Shown here in pieces: positions 50,550-60,772 of a stretch of 64,000 nt of DNA. The stretch spans positions 20,379,805 to 20,443,804 of the forward strand of contig OW203736.1 in NCBI GenBank assembly GCA_934045075.1. The letters are read 5' to 3'. The notes beneath the pieces are model-generated. The model ran no database searches. It saw nothing but the letters and a program-made list of their open reading frames with translations, and was not told where the DNA came from. Source of the stretch: Yponomeuta sedellus (Eukaryota; Arthropoda; Insecta; Lepidoptera; Yponomeutidae). How positions within the stretch are numbered: the first letter of the stretch is position 1; each line of letters begins with the position of its first letter. The position numbers were made by a program, and so were the translations under genes.

Positions 50550-50648
50550 TTTTAGAGACTCATCCCCCAGGGTTTGCTCTGATTGGCAGAGTTCAATCAT
50601 GGTGAGTAGAGACAGAGGTTACGTCGGCCGTTGCTCTTCTCTGATTGG
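50550..50648 (+). repeat. Repeat S copy
   Basis: GGGTTTGCTCTGATTGGCAG, TTCAATCATGGTGAGTAGAG and ACGTCGGCCGTTGCTC. Confidence 0.5.
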
Positions 50649-51005
50649 AATCAGTCATTCGAGTTAATAATTGTGTATCCGGCGTGATCAGGTGCTGGTG
50701 ACCACCCCTAGTAGCATTGTTTCCGAGCGCTTCCGTGCTTCGCAAAGAACTTTAAGCCATTGGTGCCGGCTGTTATATAATGTACTGACATTATATGACA
50801 CACGGTACCAACGGCTAAGACGGCTAACGACTGTGTTAAGCCATGTCAGAGGCCTTATGGGCGGCTTGAGAACTTCTGACTGTAAGGCCCCTGGCAATCC
50901 TCCACCGACCCGGTCTTGGCCCTGGTGGTGGAGTATGTCCTAACCTTCCTGCGAAGCAGAGAGGAACCCGTGCCCCAGCAGTGGGGACATAAAACGATTG
51001 ATATC
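50649..51005 (+). mobile_element. 5S-SINE, diverged full-length copy
   Basis: GAATCAGTCATTCGAGTTAAT, GTGATCAGGTGCTGGTGACC (decayed 5S block), GAGCGCTTCCGTGCTTCGCA, a locally duplicated ACTGACATTATATGACA stretch, GTCAGAGGCCTTATGGGCGG and the GCCCCAGCAGTGGGGACAT end. Frames across it are not genes. Confidence 0.75.
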
Positions 51006-51720
51006 GAATTATTCTGTAAATTACGTGTCTATGTATAATAAGTAAATAAACTCTAATAAAGCGCAACAAATGAATTGAATTGATGGAGAGGCAAAAGTTT
51101 TTGACACACGATTCCACGATCCAATAGGGAAGTGCCCACCTCTGACAATAAAACGTGGACAACGCCAGATGGCGCTGGTCTTGCTATTTTATCCGCAGTC
51201 GTAATTTGAGGTTCTCCTTGCGTAATTTAATTCCCCCGTGCTCGTAATAATGGGCAGATGGTCAAGTTTAAAAGTCTATTGGGATGGCGAAATGAGGTCG
51301 GACTTCAAGATCAGTCGAAGGATGAGAGGGAGTTTATTTCTTTGACAATACGGTAGCTGGCTTAAAATTAGATTACATTAGTTTTTATTGTATTTTTTGT
51401 GTTTTGCTTTTCATCCGACTACGGTGCAGCCCAACATTTTGACAAATAATATGTCAATCGATTTGTCATGTTTACGCGAGTGTCATAAACTCTATGAATT
51501 CAGTGTAACTTAATAAACACTAAAGTGACTATACAATAATTCAAATTAAAAAAAACCAACAACCCAGCTACTGAGCATATTCATTGAACCAGGTATAATA
51601 AGATATGCTAGGTGCCTTGCTAGTGATGGCAAGGCGTGGCATGAGAGCATTACAAAATCTAAACATTCACAGATAGAATTAAAATTAATTAAAAATACCC
51701 TTGGACACTCCCGAACCGCT
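51006..51720. other. No recognisable feature
   Basis: About 700 bp with low repeat content; no frame or motif of note. Confidence 0.45.
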
Positions 51721-51721
51721 G

Positions 51722-52020
51722 AAGCGCTCATGGCCTAGTCGAACCGAGTGATTGGAATCAATTACCTACTCGAGTTAAGCAACAACATTCGCGGTCAGGC
51801 GCAGGATGGGTGACCGTCCCGTTACTACCGCTAGTGGCATTTTGGCAGTCGTTAAGCCATGTCAAAGGCCTTATGGGCGGCTTGATAACTTCTGACAGTA
51901 AGGCCCACCTCTGTCTTACAAACCTCCACCAACCCGGACTTGGCCCCCGTGGTGGAGTATAGCCTAACCTTCCTGCAACGCAGGAAGAGACCCGTGCCCC
52001 AGCAGTGGGGACATACAGGG
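51722..52020 (+). mobile_element. 5S-SINE
   Basis: GCGCTCATGGCCTAGTCGAAC, TTAAGCAACAACATTCGCGG, GATGGGTGACCGTCCCGTTA, then a deletion to GGCAGTCGTTAAGCC and on to GCAGTGGGGACATACA. Confidence 0.85.
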
Positions 52021-52136
52021 ACGCAATCGATCGATCGACGCCCGACCCTAAAGTTCCCATGACGCTAGCAGCATTACCCCGTTGCATCACCAGGGCATTT
52101 TTTTGCATCAACTCTTCTTGCGATGGCACCTAAAAC

Positions 52137-52255
52137 ATTTTTATATGGCCCATAAACTTTCTACTGCAGGGTACTGTCCTTTTCTCAGAAAGAGAGAACA
52201 ACAGGCTTAATTACCACTAGTGCCCACCGCGGATGGCAATTTGAGGCAACTTCTA
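52137..52255 (-). mobile_element. tSINE-B 3' fragment
   Basis: ATATGGCCCATAAACTTTCTA, CTGCAGGGTACTGTCC, AGAAAGAGAGAACAACAGG and GTGCCCACCGCGGATGGC. Confidence 0.65.
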
Positions 52256-52315
52256 TGTCATAGGACAGTATTTTTTTCTTTCCACTTAAATTTTTAAAGA
52301 CCTATAATTCAATTT

Positions 52316-52426
52316 TACCAATCCGGACTTGGCCCCCGTGGTGGAGTTTGGCCTATACCTTCCTCACGGAAGAGACCCGTGGCCCTCGGTGGGGACGTAA
52401 GGGGTTGATGATGATGAATTAAATTT
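52316..52426 (+). mobile_element. 5S-SINE 3' fragment, GATGATGA subfamily
   Basis: CCAATCCGGACTTGGCCCCC, ACCTTCCTCACGGAAGAGAC and GGGTTGATGATGATGAAT. Confidence 0.75.
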
Positions 52427-52488
52427 TACCTAATTTTAATTAATCTTATTTTATTTCACAAAACCTTGACATGTTATTTATTTATTAT

Positions 52489-52735
52489 GTGCTGTGTGGT
52501 GTTGGCCTAGAGAATAACACCATCCCAATTCTTCCCGCGGGTGTCGTAAAAGGCGACTAAGGCACAAAAACCGGGGGGTGGGCAGCAGCGCCCCCTGCAG
52601 TACTATTCCACCGAACTGCGATCCCCAACCCGCATGCCCAGCGTGGGGATTATGGGCATTACCCCCTATGATAGCGCAACGTAGCGCTCTTTGGGGGAGG
52701 GCTGTGTCCAGCAGTGGACTGGTATAGCCTGACGC
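52489..52735 (+). mobile_element. SINE-R, complete, GACG-tail subfamily
   Basis: GTGCTGTGTGGTGTTGGCCT to TGGTATAGCCTGACGCCGA. GACATGTTATTT lies before the head region and again after the tail, giving an imperfect duplication of about 20 bp. It reads CCCCCTATGATAGCGCAACG, the diagnostic subfamily form. Confidence 0.83.
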
Positions 52736-52767
52736 CGAGACATGTTATTTTATTACTATGAATAAAG

Positions 52768-52880
52768 TAATCCTCCACTAATCCGGACTTAGCCCCCGTG
52801 GTGGAGTATGGCCTATTACCTTTCTTAGGGAAGAGACCCGTGCCTCTCAGTGGGGACATAATGGGTCAATGATGATGATG
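52768..52880 (+). mobile_element. 5S-SINE 3' fragment, GATGATGA subfamily
   Basis: CCTCCACTAATCCGGACTTA, TTTCTTAGGGAAGAGACCCG and ATAATGGGTCAATGATGATG. Confidence 0.75.
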
Positions 52881-53126
52881 AATAAAGTAATCTAACCTAA
52901 TGGTATTAGCAAAGTTTAATTGCGACGTGGCTTATAAGTTGTATTGTTAATAGAACCTAAACTACGTTCGTATGGGATTTGCTTCTTGAAGGAGCCTCTA
53001 GTATTCTGTTTCAAATCCGAAGTAAAAAAAATATAATTGTGTTCACTATAAAAACCAAATGTTTACCTAATGAACATCGAAGCTATTAGTTGCACAATTA
53101 ATTGATCATGTGGAGAAGACACTAAT

Positions 53127-53580
53127 TTAAAAACCTATTTAGAGGCTAAAAATTTCACCCATGCCGGGATTCGAACCCGCAACCTCTAAATAGGTTTTTA
53201 AATTAGGTTTAAAATAGGTTTTTAAATTTGTCCTTAGCACGGGTTAGTGCATTAAAAATAAAAATAGTATAATCATGTGGGTACAGTGATATCGTTCCGA
53301 TGTAAAACCTAACTGCAAAGTAGGTAGTCGGGGCTGTAAGTGATGCAATTTGCTTAAGCTAGATGTCGCTGCCTGTACGTAATACAGAGAATAGTGTAAA
53401 GAGGTTCGAAATTTCACTGATGCCGGTGAGTCGCACATTGGCTCAATTGGTAGAGCGCTGGCACGGATAGCCAGAGGTTGCGGGTTCGAATCCCGGCATG
53501 GGTGAAATTTTTAGCCTCTAAATAGGTTTTTAAATTTGTCCTTAGCACGGGTTAGTGCATTAAAAATAAAAATAGTAGAA
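53127..53580. mobile_element. tRNA-foldback, rearranged compound copy
   Basis: A minus half-arm (53127-53190) runs directly into ACCTCTAAATAGGTTTTTAA, then an outer piece TTAGCACGGGTTAGTGCATT, a spacer with TGTGGGTACAGTGATATCG, and a full plus-strand tRNA-like unit (53400-53530) ending again in AGCACGGGTTAGTGC. It shows the complete unit of about 330 bp. Confidence 0.8.
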
Positions 53581-53651
53581 GACACTAACATAGAAACCCC
53601 TCATTAACTTCTCTTATTTATTTGCTTAATCTTATTTATGATTTTGTTCAG

Positions 53652-53935
53652 GTTTGTACTACGTATCTCTCCGAGTCCTGCATGCCGCCTCACGGGTACT
53701 GACGAAAGACCAGCGCTTGAGTATCATATCTCCAGCTTATGCTGAGTCAGAGCCCTTTTGCACTTGCCGCACCCACAGTACTTACACTGGAAAATGCTCT
53801 GTGTCTGTGTTTCATTGTATATCGTATGTGTTGTTGCTTTTCTTCTCTTGTACGTATAGTCTGCTTAATATTTTTTTTATTGCGTGAGTGTGTAAGTGTA
53901 AATAAATAATTAATCAATCAATCAAACTTTTTTTA
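53652..53935 (+). mobile_element. Possible retroposon 3' end
   Basis: TCTCTCCGAGTCCTGCATGC to TAAATAAATAATTAATCAATC with an AATC-type tail. No second full copy occurs in the window. I recall similar sequence as repetitive in Lepidoptera, but cannot name it. Confidence 0.35.
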
Positions 53936-54129
53936 AATAGCTTACTATTCCATTACACTAGACATAATCGTCCCCGTTAACGTTATTTTAATACTAGACA
54001 TCTGTCTCCCAAATAATTTTTATGTTATAATAGGATTTTTTGCACATAGCATCGATATAACATAACATAACGTAACATTTACAAACAGGCACAATGAACA
54101 TTGCTCCTGGCCTCACACTAGGATGATAT

Positions 54130-54215
54130 CGATGAAGCGAAGGTGATCTGTCAAGACCGTGGCATTCCCCTGTCTCTGTCTACCCATCTGGGATACAGGC
54201 GTGAGCTTATGTTAT
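54130..54215 (+). pseudogene. LINE-M extreme 3' fragment
   Basis: GATGAAGCGAAGGTGATCTG, TCAAGACCGTGGCA and CTGGGATACAGGCGTGAGC, then TTATGTTATAACATAAC. Confidence 0.7.
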
Positions 54216-54224
54216 AACATAACA

Positions 54225-54254
54225 AAAAAATTACATACAGGCACATACATTGCT
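54225..54254 (-). mobile_element. tSINE-A 3' piece, cut off by 5S-SINE
   Basis: AATTACATACAGGCACATAC then CATTGCT. It belongs to the tSINE-A that continues at 54609. Confidence 0.65.
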
Positions 54255-54608
54255 CGTGGCCTAGGCGAACCGAGTGATTGGAATCAATCACTTGGTTAAG
54301 CAACAACAGGCGCGGTCAGGTACGGGATGGGTGAGAGTCCCGTGACTACCGCTAGTGGCATTTTTCCGAGCGCTTCCGTGCTTCGCAAGGCACGTAAAGC
54401 CGTTGGTGCCGGCTGTCATATAATGGCAGTCGTTAAGCCATGTCAGAGGCCTTATAGGCGGCTTGATAACATCTGACAGTAAGGCCCGCCACTGTCTTAC
54501 AATCCTCCACCAACCCGGACTTGGCCCCCGTGGTGGAGTATGGCCTAACCTTCCTGCGATGCAGGAAGAGACCCGTGCCCCAGCAGTGGGGACATACAAG
54601 GGTTGATA
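54255..54608 (+). mobile_element. 5S-SINE, best complete copy, inside tSINE-A
   Basis: GCTCGTGGCCTAGGCGAACC, TTGGTTAAGCAACAACAGGC, GCGGTCAGGTACGGGATGGG, CGCTAGTGGCATTTTTCCG, TTCGCAAGGCACG, the GGCAGTCGTTAAGCCATGTC block, CTCCACCAACCCGGACTTGG and CAAGGGTTGATAAC. It is flanked by ACATACATTGCT at 54243-54254 and 54609-54620. Length is about 354 bp. Frames here are not genes. Confidence 0.92.
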
Positions 54609-54776
54609 ACATACATTGCTTCTGACCCCATACTAGGATACCCTGTGTCGTAGGAAACAGCGACATCTCTAACATATAAACATCCAAGACCCGGGGTTTT
54701 TTTTGTCCCTAGCCGGGGTCCGAACCCGTAATCTCTTGCATGGTAATCAGATGCACTATCGTTGCGCTACCGAGGT
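54609..54776 (-). mobile_element. tSINE-A head and body
   Basis: On plus: CTAGGATACCCTGTGTCGTAG, AAACATCCAAGACCCGGGG, CGGGGTCCGAACCCG and TTGCGCTACCGAGGTCC. Confidence 0.78.
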
Positions 54777-55218
54777 CCTCATCAAGCCTATCGTTATCAA
54801 CCCTTGTATACTATGCTTAACACATTTTCAAAACCGCGTCGGTGGTAATTCTAATTATATCTTGAGGAACGTTATTGTAGAATCTTATTTCTCTTAACCT
54901 TTCTGAGAGAATGTAGGTACCTTGCAGTATTACGTACCGACCACTCCTTTGATGACGCCACTACTCGGTCTTTTAATTAGCACAGTTCACAAAGAGTATT
55001 TTAACTACACGTATATCGGCTTTTGCCGGCCTACGGAGGATTTATTTGAGAGCTAATTGAATTCGTGATGCGAATGAATTGAAATTCCTGCTGATTTATT
55101 GGCAACCAGAGGCTGATTCAATTAATTACTCCCCTTATTTGACTGTACTTTCTAACAACAGATTATTGGACATGCCCAAATCAAAAAAATTAAATGTAAT
55201 TTTATACTATAGTGATTG
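54777..55218. other. No recognisable feature
   Basis: A patch near 54850-54880 (ATCTTGAGGAACGTTATTG) faintly resembles LINE-D on minus. Otherwise nothing. Confidence 0.4.
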
Positions 55219-55312
55219 AAGTGCTCGTGGCCTAGCCGAACCGGGTGATTGGAATCAATCACTTGAGTTAAGCAACATCAGGCGCGGTTAGGTGCAGCAT
55301 GGGTCGATATCG
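55219..55312 (+). mobile_element. 5S-SINE head fragment
   Basis: GTGCTCGTGGCCTAGCCGAA, TTGAGTTAAGCAACATCAGG and CGCGGTTAGGTGCAGCATGG. This copy is the closest to real 5S rRNA at the AAGTTAAGCAACATCGGG position but stops after the control region. Confidence 0.8.
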
Positions 55313-55354
55313 AACCTTATGATGGAAAGTTGCTATTGCTCAATAATGACTTTG

Positions 55355-55450
55355 TTTTTTAAGTTATGTACATTTGTGAAGTTATATAAGCAATACCACT
55401 CGCTAACCGTGAAGGAAAACATCTTGAGGAAACCTGAGCGCCCGAGGTGT
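55355..55450 (+). mobile_element. tSINE-B body fragment
   Basis: TTTTTTAAGTTATGTACATT, CAATACCACTCGCTAACCGT and GAAAACATCTTGAGGAAACC. Confidence 0.65.
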
Positions 55451-55917
55451 AGAAATTATTTGGTTTAAGATGACTTGAGAAAAGATGAACTAAGTGGAGT
55501 TTTTTTTCCGCTGCCTTTTTCTCTACTACAATAATGCCCAAAGGCAGCGGCTTATATTTTACATTGAGTAACGGTAACAAATGCTTATTCATAAACCATA
55601 ACAACAAATGGACCATACAATATGAATGGCCACATAGAACGAAAGATTTAAATACACTTAACTAACTTTAACTATAATAATAATGTAATAGGCTAATGTA
55701 CAGACACAAACAGTTTATAACTATTATAATATTACATAGGTTGATGCCAATGTGTATTATGGTTATATAAAGGCCGCTGTCTCAGCATATTGTCACGGGT
55801 TATGAACCCGAGACCACTGGTTTTCTGAGAGGGCCTGCGCGTGACGACACGAGAAATCACGACAGATACGAAAAACACTTAAATGCAATAACCTAATAAT
55901 AATATAACCTTAATAAT
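55451..55917. other. No recognisable feature
   Basis: CTGCCTTTTTCTCTACTAC near 55510 recurs, in reverse, near 61010-61045 (GCCGCTGCCTTCGGGC, GAAAAAGGCAGCGG). Otherwise AT-rich. Confidence 0.4.
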
Positions 55918-56128
55918 AGTACTGTCATATAATGGCAGTCGTAAAGCCATGTCAGAGGCCTTATGGGCGGCTTGATAACTTCTGACAGTAAGGCCCGCCA
56001 CTGTCTTACAATCCTCCACCAACCCGGACTTGGCCCCCGTGGTGGAGTATGGCCTAACCTTACTGCGATGCAAGAAGAGACCCGTGCCCCAGCAGTGGGG
56101 ACATACAAGGGTTGATAACGAAATATAA
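55918..56128 (+). mobile_element. 5S-SINE 3' half
   Basis: CTGTCATATAATGGCAGTCG to ACATACAAGGGTTGATAACG. Confidence 0.85.
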
Positions 56129-56431
56129 CCTTATCATTCATATAATACGTATAACAATGGTTGCACAAAAACACAGACAACAAGATACCAATCATTTGTC
56201 TTTTACTTTTACAAAGGTCATGTACACTTCCGTATACATTATGAATATTCCGTCTATTCATCGATTTCCATACAGATATTATATAGAATCCAATTTTTAG
56301 CTAATACACAACACGAGAAGTCGAACTCCGGCAATTCGTCTGATGGTGGAAAGAGATCCGTTATCATATTAGCAATACAACAAATAATAACAATAGAGAG
56401 TGAATAATCCCATGCAAGTGAAATTGCTTCC

Positions 56432-56650
56432 CAATCCTTCCCGCGGGTGTCGTAAAAGGCCACTAAGGGACACAAACCGGGAGGTGGGCAGCAGCGCCCC
56501 TGCAGTACAATTCCACCGAACTGCGATCCCCAACCCGCATGCCCGGCGTGGGGATTATGGGCATTACCCCCTATGAATAGCACAACGTGGCGGTCTTTAG
56601 GACAGGGCTATGTCCAGCAGTGGACTAGTATAGCCTGACGACGAAGTGAA
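56432..56650 (+). mobile_element. SINE-R, 5'-truncated, GACGACGA-tail subfamily
   Basis: CCTTCCCGCGGGTGTCGTAA to CTAGTATAGCCTGACGACGA. It reads CCCCCTATGAATAGCACAAC. Confidence 0.8.
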
Positions 56651-56724
56651 ATTGCACATTGATATTCAGCAAACTGAATGTAAATTCTTTACGTTGAAAT
56701 AAATTGATTTGATTTGAAATACCT

Positions 56725-56850
56725 CAGCGCTTGAAATTGTCAATCCAAGTTTCCCACCGTGGTGGGCACGCGTTGTAATTAAGCCCATACTTTCTCTCTC
56801 TCTGAGAGAAGGCCTAGGCGCTGCAGTAAAACTTTTATGGGCTACACAAA
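56725..56850 (+). mobile_element. tSINE-B 3' part
   Basis: CCTCAGCGCTTGAAATTGTC, CACCGTGGTGGGCACGCG, AGCCCATACTTTCTCTCTC and GCAGTAAAACTTTTATGGGC. Confidence 0.65.
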
Positions 56851-57144
56851 ACGGAAAAAGTAGATTTTTTTTAAAAGGCAATTTAAGAAATTCGTATTTT
56901 TTTTTTCTTTTTTTACTAGTAGGTATAATATGAATTTTATTGATGTATTTATATTTCTCGTCAGAGTAACGACTTGACTTTCTCTACCAACTAGTTATTA
57001 TCGCGCAATGTTTATAGCGAAAGACAAATTAATTCCTTATTCCAGAATACTAAATACATACGGTGAAAGAACGACTTACTAGAAACAACTTTAAGAGTAT
57101 TTTTTTAATACAACGTTTTTACGATTTTTTGGTTTAATAATACA

Positions 57145-57405
57145 CTTAGTGGCAGTTTTTCCGGGCGTTTCCGTGCTTCGCTAGGCACGTCAAGCTGTTA
57201 GGCCGGCTGTCATGCAATAGCAGTCTTTGAGCCATGTCAGAAGCCTTATGGTCGGCTTGATAACTTCTGACACTGCCCGCCACTGCCTTACAATCCTCTA
57301 CCAACCCGGACTTGGGGGCCAAGTATGACTTAATCTTTCTGGGATGCAGGAAGAGACCCGTGCCCCAGTAGTGGGGACTTAAAACAGTTGATATCGAATG
57401 GCGAT
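57145..57405 (+). mobile_element. 5S-SINE without head
   Basis: TAGTGGCAGTTTTTCCGGGC, GTGCTTCGCTAGGCACG, TTATGGTCGGCTTGATAAC and GCCCCAGTAGTGGGGACTTA. Confidence 0.8.
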
Positions 57406-57477
57406 TAGACCCTTAGAGGGTAGACTAGGTAGTCCACCTACAATAATTGACTGTAATTTTTAATAATTCATTTATTA

Positions 57478-57895
57478 CACTATTTTTATTTTTAATGCAC
57501 TAACCCGTGCTAAGGAACAAATTTAAAAACCTATTTATAGGCTAAATAGCCTCTAAATAGCCTATTTAGCCTCTAAATAGGTTTTTAAATTTGTTCCTTA
57601 GCACGGGTTAGTGCATTAAAAATAAAAATAGTGTAATCATGTGGGTACAGTGATATCGTTCCGATGTTAAACCTAACTGCAAAGTAGGTGGTCGGGGCTG
57701 TAAGTAATGCAATTTGCTTAAGTCAGATGTCGCTGCCTGTACGTAATACAGAGAATATTGTAGAGGTTCGAAATTTCACTGATGCCGTGAGTCGCCCATT
57801 GGCTCAATTGGTAGAGCGCTGGTACGGATAGCCAGAGGTTGCGGGTTCGAATCCCGGCATGGGTGAAATTTTTAGCCTCTAAATAGGTTTTTAAA
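57478..57895. mobile_element. tRNA-foldback: outer-arm palindrome plus one unit
   Basis: From 57479 to 57632 two outer arms of about 70 bp (CACTATTTTTATTTTTAATG ... mirrored) face each other with the tRNA-like part deleted. The spacer TCATGTGGGTACAGTGATAT and a plus tRNA-like unit (57770-57870) with TTGGCTCAATTGGTAGAGCG and GGTTCGAATCCCGG follow. Confidence 0.85.
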
Positions 57896-58017
57896 TTCAT
57901 TTATTGCAAGAAAAATAATTACATTACAGTTAAAACTATTGCGTAATTAATTGCATTAAATATTATTTACATTATACATATTACATTTACATTTAACTGT
58001 ACTCACCACTTCAGACT

Positions 58018-58092
58018 ACCCGTGCCCACGTCAACTGCAAAGCTACCCGTGTCCTAGCAGTGGGGACATACAAGGGTTGATGTCGAGACTAT
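58018..58092 (+). mobile_element. 5S-SINE tail fragment
   Basis: ACCCGTGTCCTAGCAGTGGG and GACATACAAGGGTTGATG. Confidence 0.65.
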
Positions 58093-58166
58093 ATCTTGCG
58101 CGTAGGCTTCAACTGGCTGATGATGATGTGCTACCGTCGCTAGGCCACTAGTGATCTTAAATTCGA

Positions 58167-58335
58167 AGAAGTATTATTATTATTATTATTATTAATACTT
58201 TATTGCACCATAAAATTGTACAATGCGGCGAACTTAATGCCATAAGCATTTTCTACCAGTCAACCGCAGGAGGTAGAACGAAAACTTGGCAGGCGTGCAA
58301 AAAAAAAAAAAAGGAAAAAGACAACCTTCCACATT
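58167..58335 (-). mobile_element. Repeat K, retroposon 3' end with (ATT)n tail
   Basis: ATTATTATTATTATTATTAT, then TACTTTATTGCACCATAAAA, CCAGTCAACCGCAGGAGG and GGCAGGCGTGC. It is the reverse complement of 36287-36440. The tail is again a simple repeat. Confidence 0.75.
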
Positions 58336-58996
58336 ATTATATACTTACACATATAATACACTAAACGTATATATTAAAATAATAGTATATAAATAATATA
58401 TATATATATACATACTCATCACATTACATACAAATATATAAACATCACTATAAAATACATATGATATGTACACACTGTAAGAGACAAGGAATACCATATA
58501 AATTACCATACATATGAAATCTAAATATAATGAATAGGGAGGACATACATCGGAAAGACTCTTCACATAGTATCGCCCAAAAGCACTATTGCCCTTCTGT
58601 TGTAGCGATTCCGCATACCGTGGAAAGTTTCAGGAGTTACAAATCAGGGATCCGTTGGGATAATGACGTTTGTTAGGGATGCCTGCAGGAAAGTTGGTCC
58701 GTTGGAACGGATCTCTCTATCTGTTGATGATTAGGATTTAGTTGGGCTATTCTGGGTACTGTAATTGTATAGTCTTTTGCGTAACTTCGCAGCGATAAGT
58801 GGCGTTTAAGACGCTTGGTATACTTGTTGTGTTTCAGAAAGGCTCGGGTTAACTTAGGGACAAGTAAAGCGAAGCTTTTACTTGTCATTTTCGTTTTTTT
58901 TTTTTGAAATTCGTACGAATGTTGTACAGAGCTATTTGCAGTTGAACTATACTAAGAAAAATAACGTACATATTCCCATATCTGTATCATTCTTGT
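58336..58996. other. No recognisable feature
   Basis: AT-rich left half with TA runs; the right half (58600-58870) has mixed composition and could be decayed LINE sequence, without a frame I recognise. Confidence 0.4.
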
Positions 58997-59222
58997 ATTT
59001 ATGCCACACCTGGCAATAAAGTGGCTTTTTCCGCACGCTGCGCGTGCGGAAAAAGCCGCTTTCTGGCCAAGTGTACACATAAAAAGATGAACACAACACG
59101 GGAGATAATAAAGAAAGCTCTAGATCGCATATTACGTCCCTCGTTTGCGGCTTGCAGCTCGGGCCGCAAACTTCTGCGATCTCGGCCTTTCTTTGTTACC
59201 ACCCTAGTTGTGTAATGTACTA
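58997..59222. repeat. Repeat H with a perfect 13-bp GC-rich hairpin
   Basis: TTTATGCCACACCTGGCAATA, then TTTTTCCGCACGC, TGC, GCGTGCGGAAAAA (exact arms), AAGCCGCTTTCTGGCCAAGT, GGTAATAAAGAAAGCTC-like sequence, CTCGGGCCGCAAACTTCTGC and CACCCTAGTTGTGTAATG. A 9-bp extra GGCTTGCAG-type repeat lies near 59150. Confidence 0.8.
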
Positions 59223-59829
59223 TTAAATAGCAAAATGAATGAACCGTGAAGAAAAACGTCGTGAGGAAACTTCATCACTATAACACACATAACTAAATCA
59301 CACACACCCACATACACACGCACGAACGCATAGGTATATATAGATTTTAATTTTTTTCTCAATTTTATTTTACTAAAGACCCCTTAAAAACATATGCTTT
59401 TACCAACCAGTTCGTAAGTTATTCCTAAAAAGCATAAAGACAGTAGCCGGTTACATTGCCTTTTAAATAGCTTCTAATGAATCTTAGGAGACAAAAGAAG
59501 TATCGTTACCATTGGACCTTCCATTTTCATTCTATTTATTATTCTATTTACCACACTGACTGTGAAAGAAAACATCAATAATTACAATAAGTTTTGTAAA
59601 AACAAAATCGCTCGTCCAAGTTATTGTTTCTATTACCTATAAATACTAAGTTTTTGAAGAAAAATGAAGTGCCCGAAATGTCAGTATATTTATTTTCAAA
59701 CGCCGTGTTGATCACATTTTTAAAACTACATTATATTGTAAATTAATACAGTCATTGTTAGAATTTACGAGCAAGATGGACGTCAAAGAGGCCTATTAAT
59801 GTATGCCATATGAATAATATTCTTCAAAT
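59223..59829. other. No recognisable feature
   Basis: A tSINE-B scrap (GTCGTGAGGAAACTTCATC) at 59248-59275 and a (CA)-rich run at 59295; the rest is AT-rich. Confidence 0.45.
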
Positions 59830-59863
59830 AAATAAGTTCACAATTACAATTGTGAACTTATTT
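59830..59863. repeat. Perfect palindrome, 16-bp arms
   Basis: AAATAAGTTCACAATT, two-base loop AC, AATTGTGAACTTATTT. No family was found. Confidence 0.8.
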
Positions 59864-59898
59864 AATGTGTTAATGTATTAAAAAAATATGCAATTAAT

Positions 59899-60020
59899 TC
59901 ATGCCCAGCGTAGGGATTATGGGCATTACCCTCTAATGATGGCACAACGTTGCGCTATGGCGCTCATTAGGGGAGGGCTATGTCCAGCAGTGGACTAATA
60001 TAGCCTGAAGAAGAAGAAGA
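59899..60020 (+). mobile_element. SINE-R, 5'-truncated
   Basis: ATGCCCAGCGTAGGGATTAT to CCTGAAGAAGAAGAAG, with AATTCAT close by on both sides (59895-59901, 60020-60026), a plausible duplication. Confidence 0.8.
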
Positions 60021-60429
60021 ATTCATTGTTACGTTAATTAAAAAGCACCAGCACCGCTTTCTAATTATAAGTTATCTTATTGTTATTAAATGAGAAATGC
60101 AGATATGTGATCAAAACTTAGGTCAACACGGAAGGAACCCCAGAAGATCGCGGGACAAATGTCACAAATTAATCCCTGCACAGTTTATCTGAAGGAAACA
60201 AAGTGGAATCGCTAATTAATTGCTGAAGAAACTTAAACGAGCCTGTTTAGGGGGGCCGCAAAGTTCTAATTGTCTTTGAATTGTCTGAATGTTGAGGCAT
60301 GTAAACAAATGTTTCCTTTCAATTAGGGGCTACTCGTAAGAAAATACATGTGTAATAGGGCATGAGTGGGCTTTTCGGCAACCTAAGCCAAATCACAATC
60401 AAATCAAAAAAATATTCCTGCGTAAGGAA
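60021..60429. other. No recognisable feature
   Basis: AT-rich low-repeat sequence. Confidence 0.45.
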
Positions 60430-60582
60430 TTTGGACTTAGTGTAGGACGCCCTCCGACCAGGTTGGATGACGATCTGAGAAAAACTGCCGGCAGATGCTG
60501 GATGCGGCAGGGTGCTATGGCTCTCATTAGGGGAGGGCTATGTCCAGCAGTGGACTACATAACCTGAAGAAGAAGAAAATAA
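60430..60582 (+). pseudogene. RTE-type LINE ORF2 C-terminal end and tail
   Basis: The frame reads VGRPPTRLDDDLRKTAGRCW then MRQG; downstream GGGGAGGGCTATGTCCAGCA and GAAGAAGAAG match the SINE-R tail. GRP..R..DDL.KTAG..W is the end of the RTE ORF2. This copy links the LINE protein to the tail that SINE-R carries. Confidence 0.78.
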
Positions 60583-60611
60583 TTTACATTATTTTTGCTG
60601 AATGTCACTTT

Positions 60612-60736
60612 TTTATGTAGCATATATGTATAGGTCTTACTGCAGGGCACAGGAATTGTCTCTGTGAGAGAGATAGAGAGTACGGACTTAATCACCACGC
60701 GTGCCCATCGCGGATTGGCGAATTCAAGCGCAGAGG

Positions 60737-60772
<36 letters not shown>

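Noticed and set aside
54251..54360. Possible 5S rRNA gene
   Set aside because: Only the internal control region and part of the head resemble 5S rRNA; the 3' third is replaced by SINE body and the family is dispersed.
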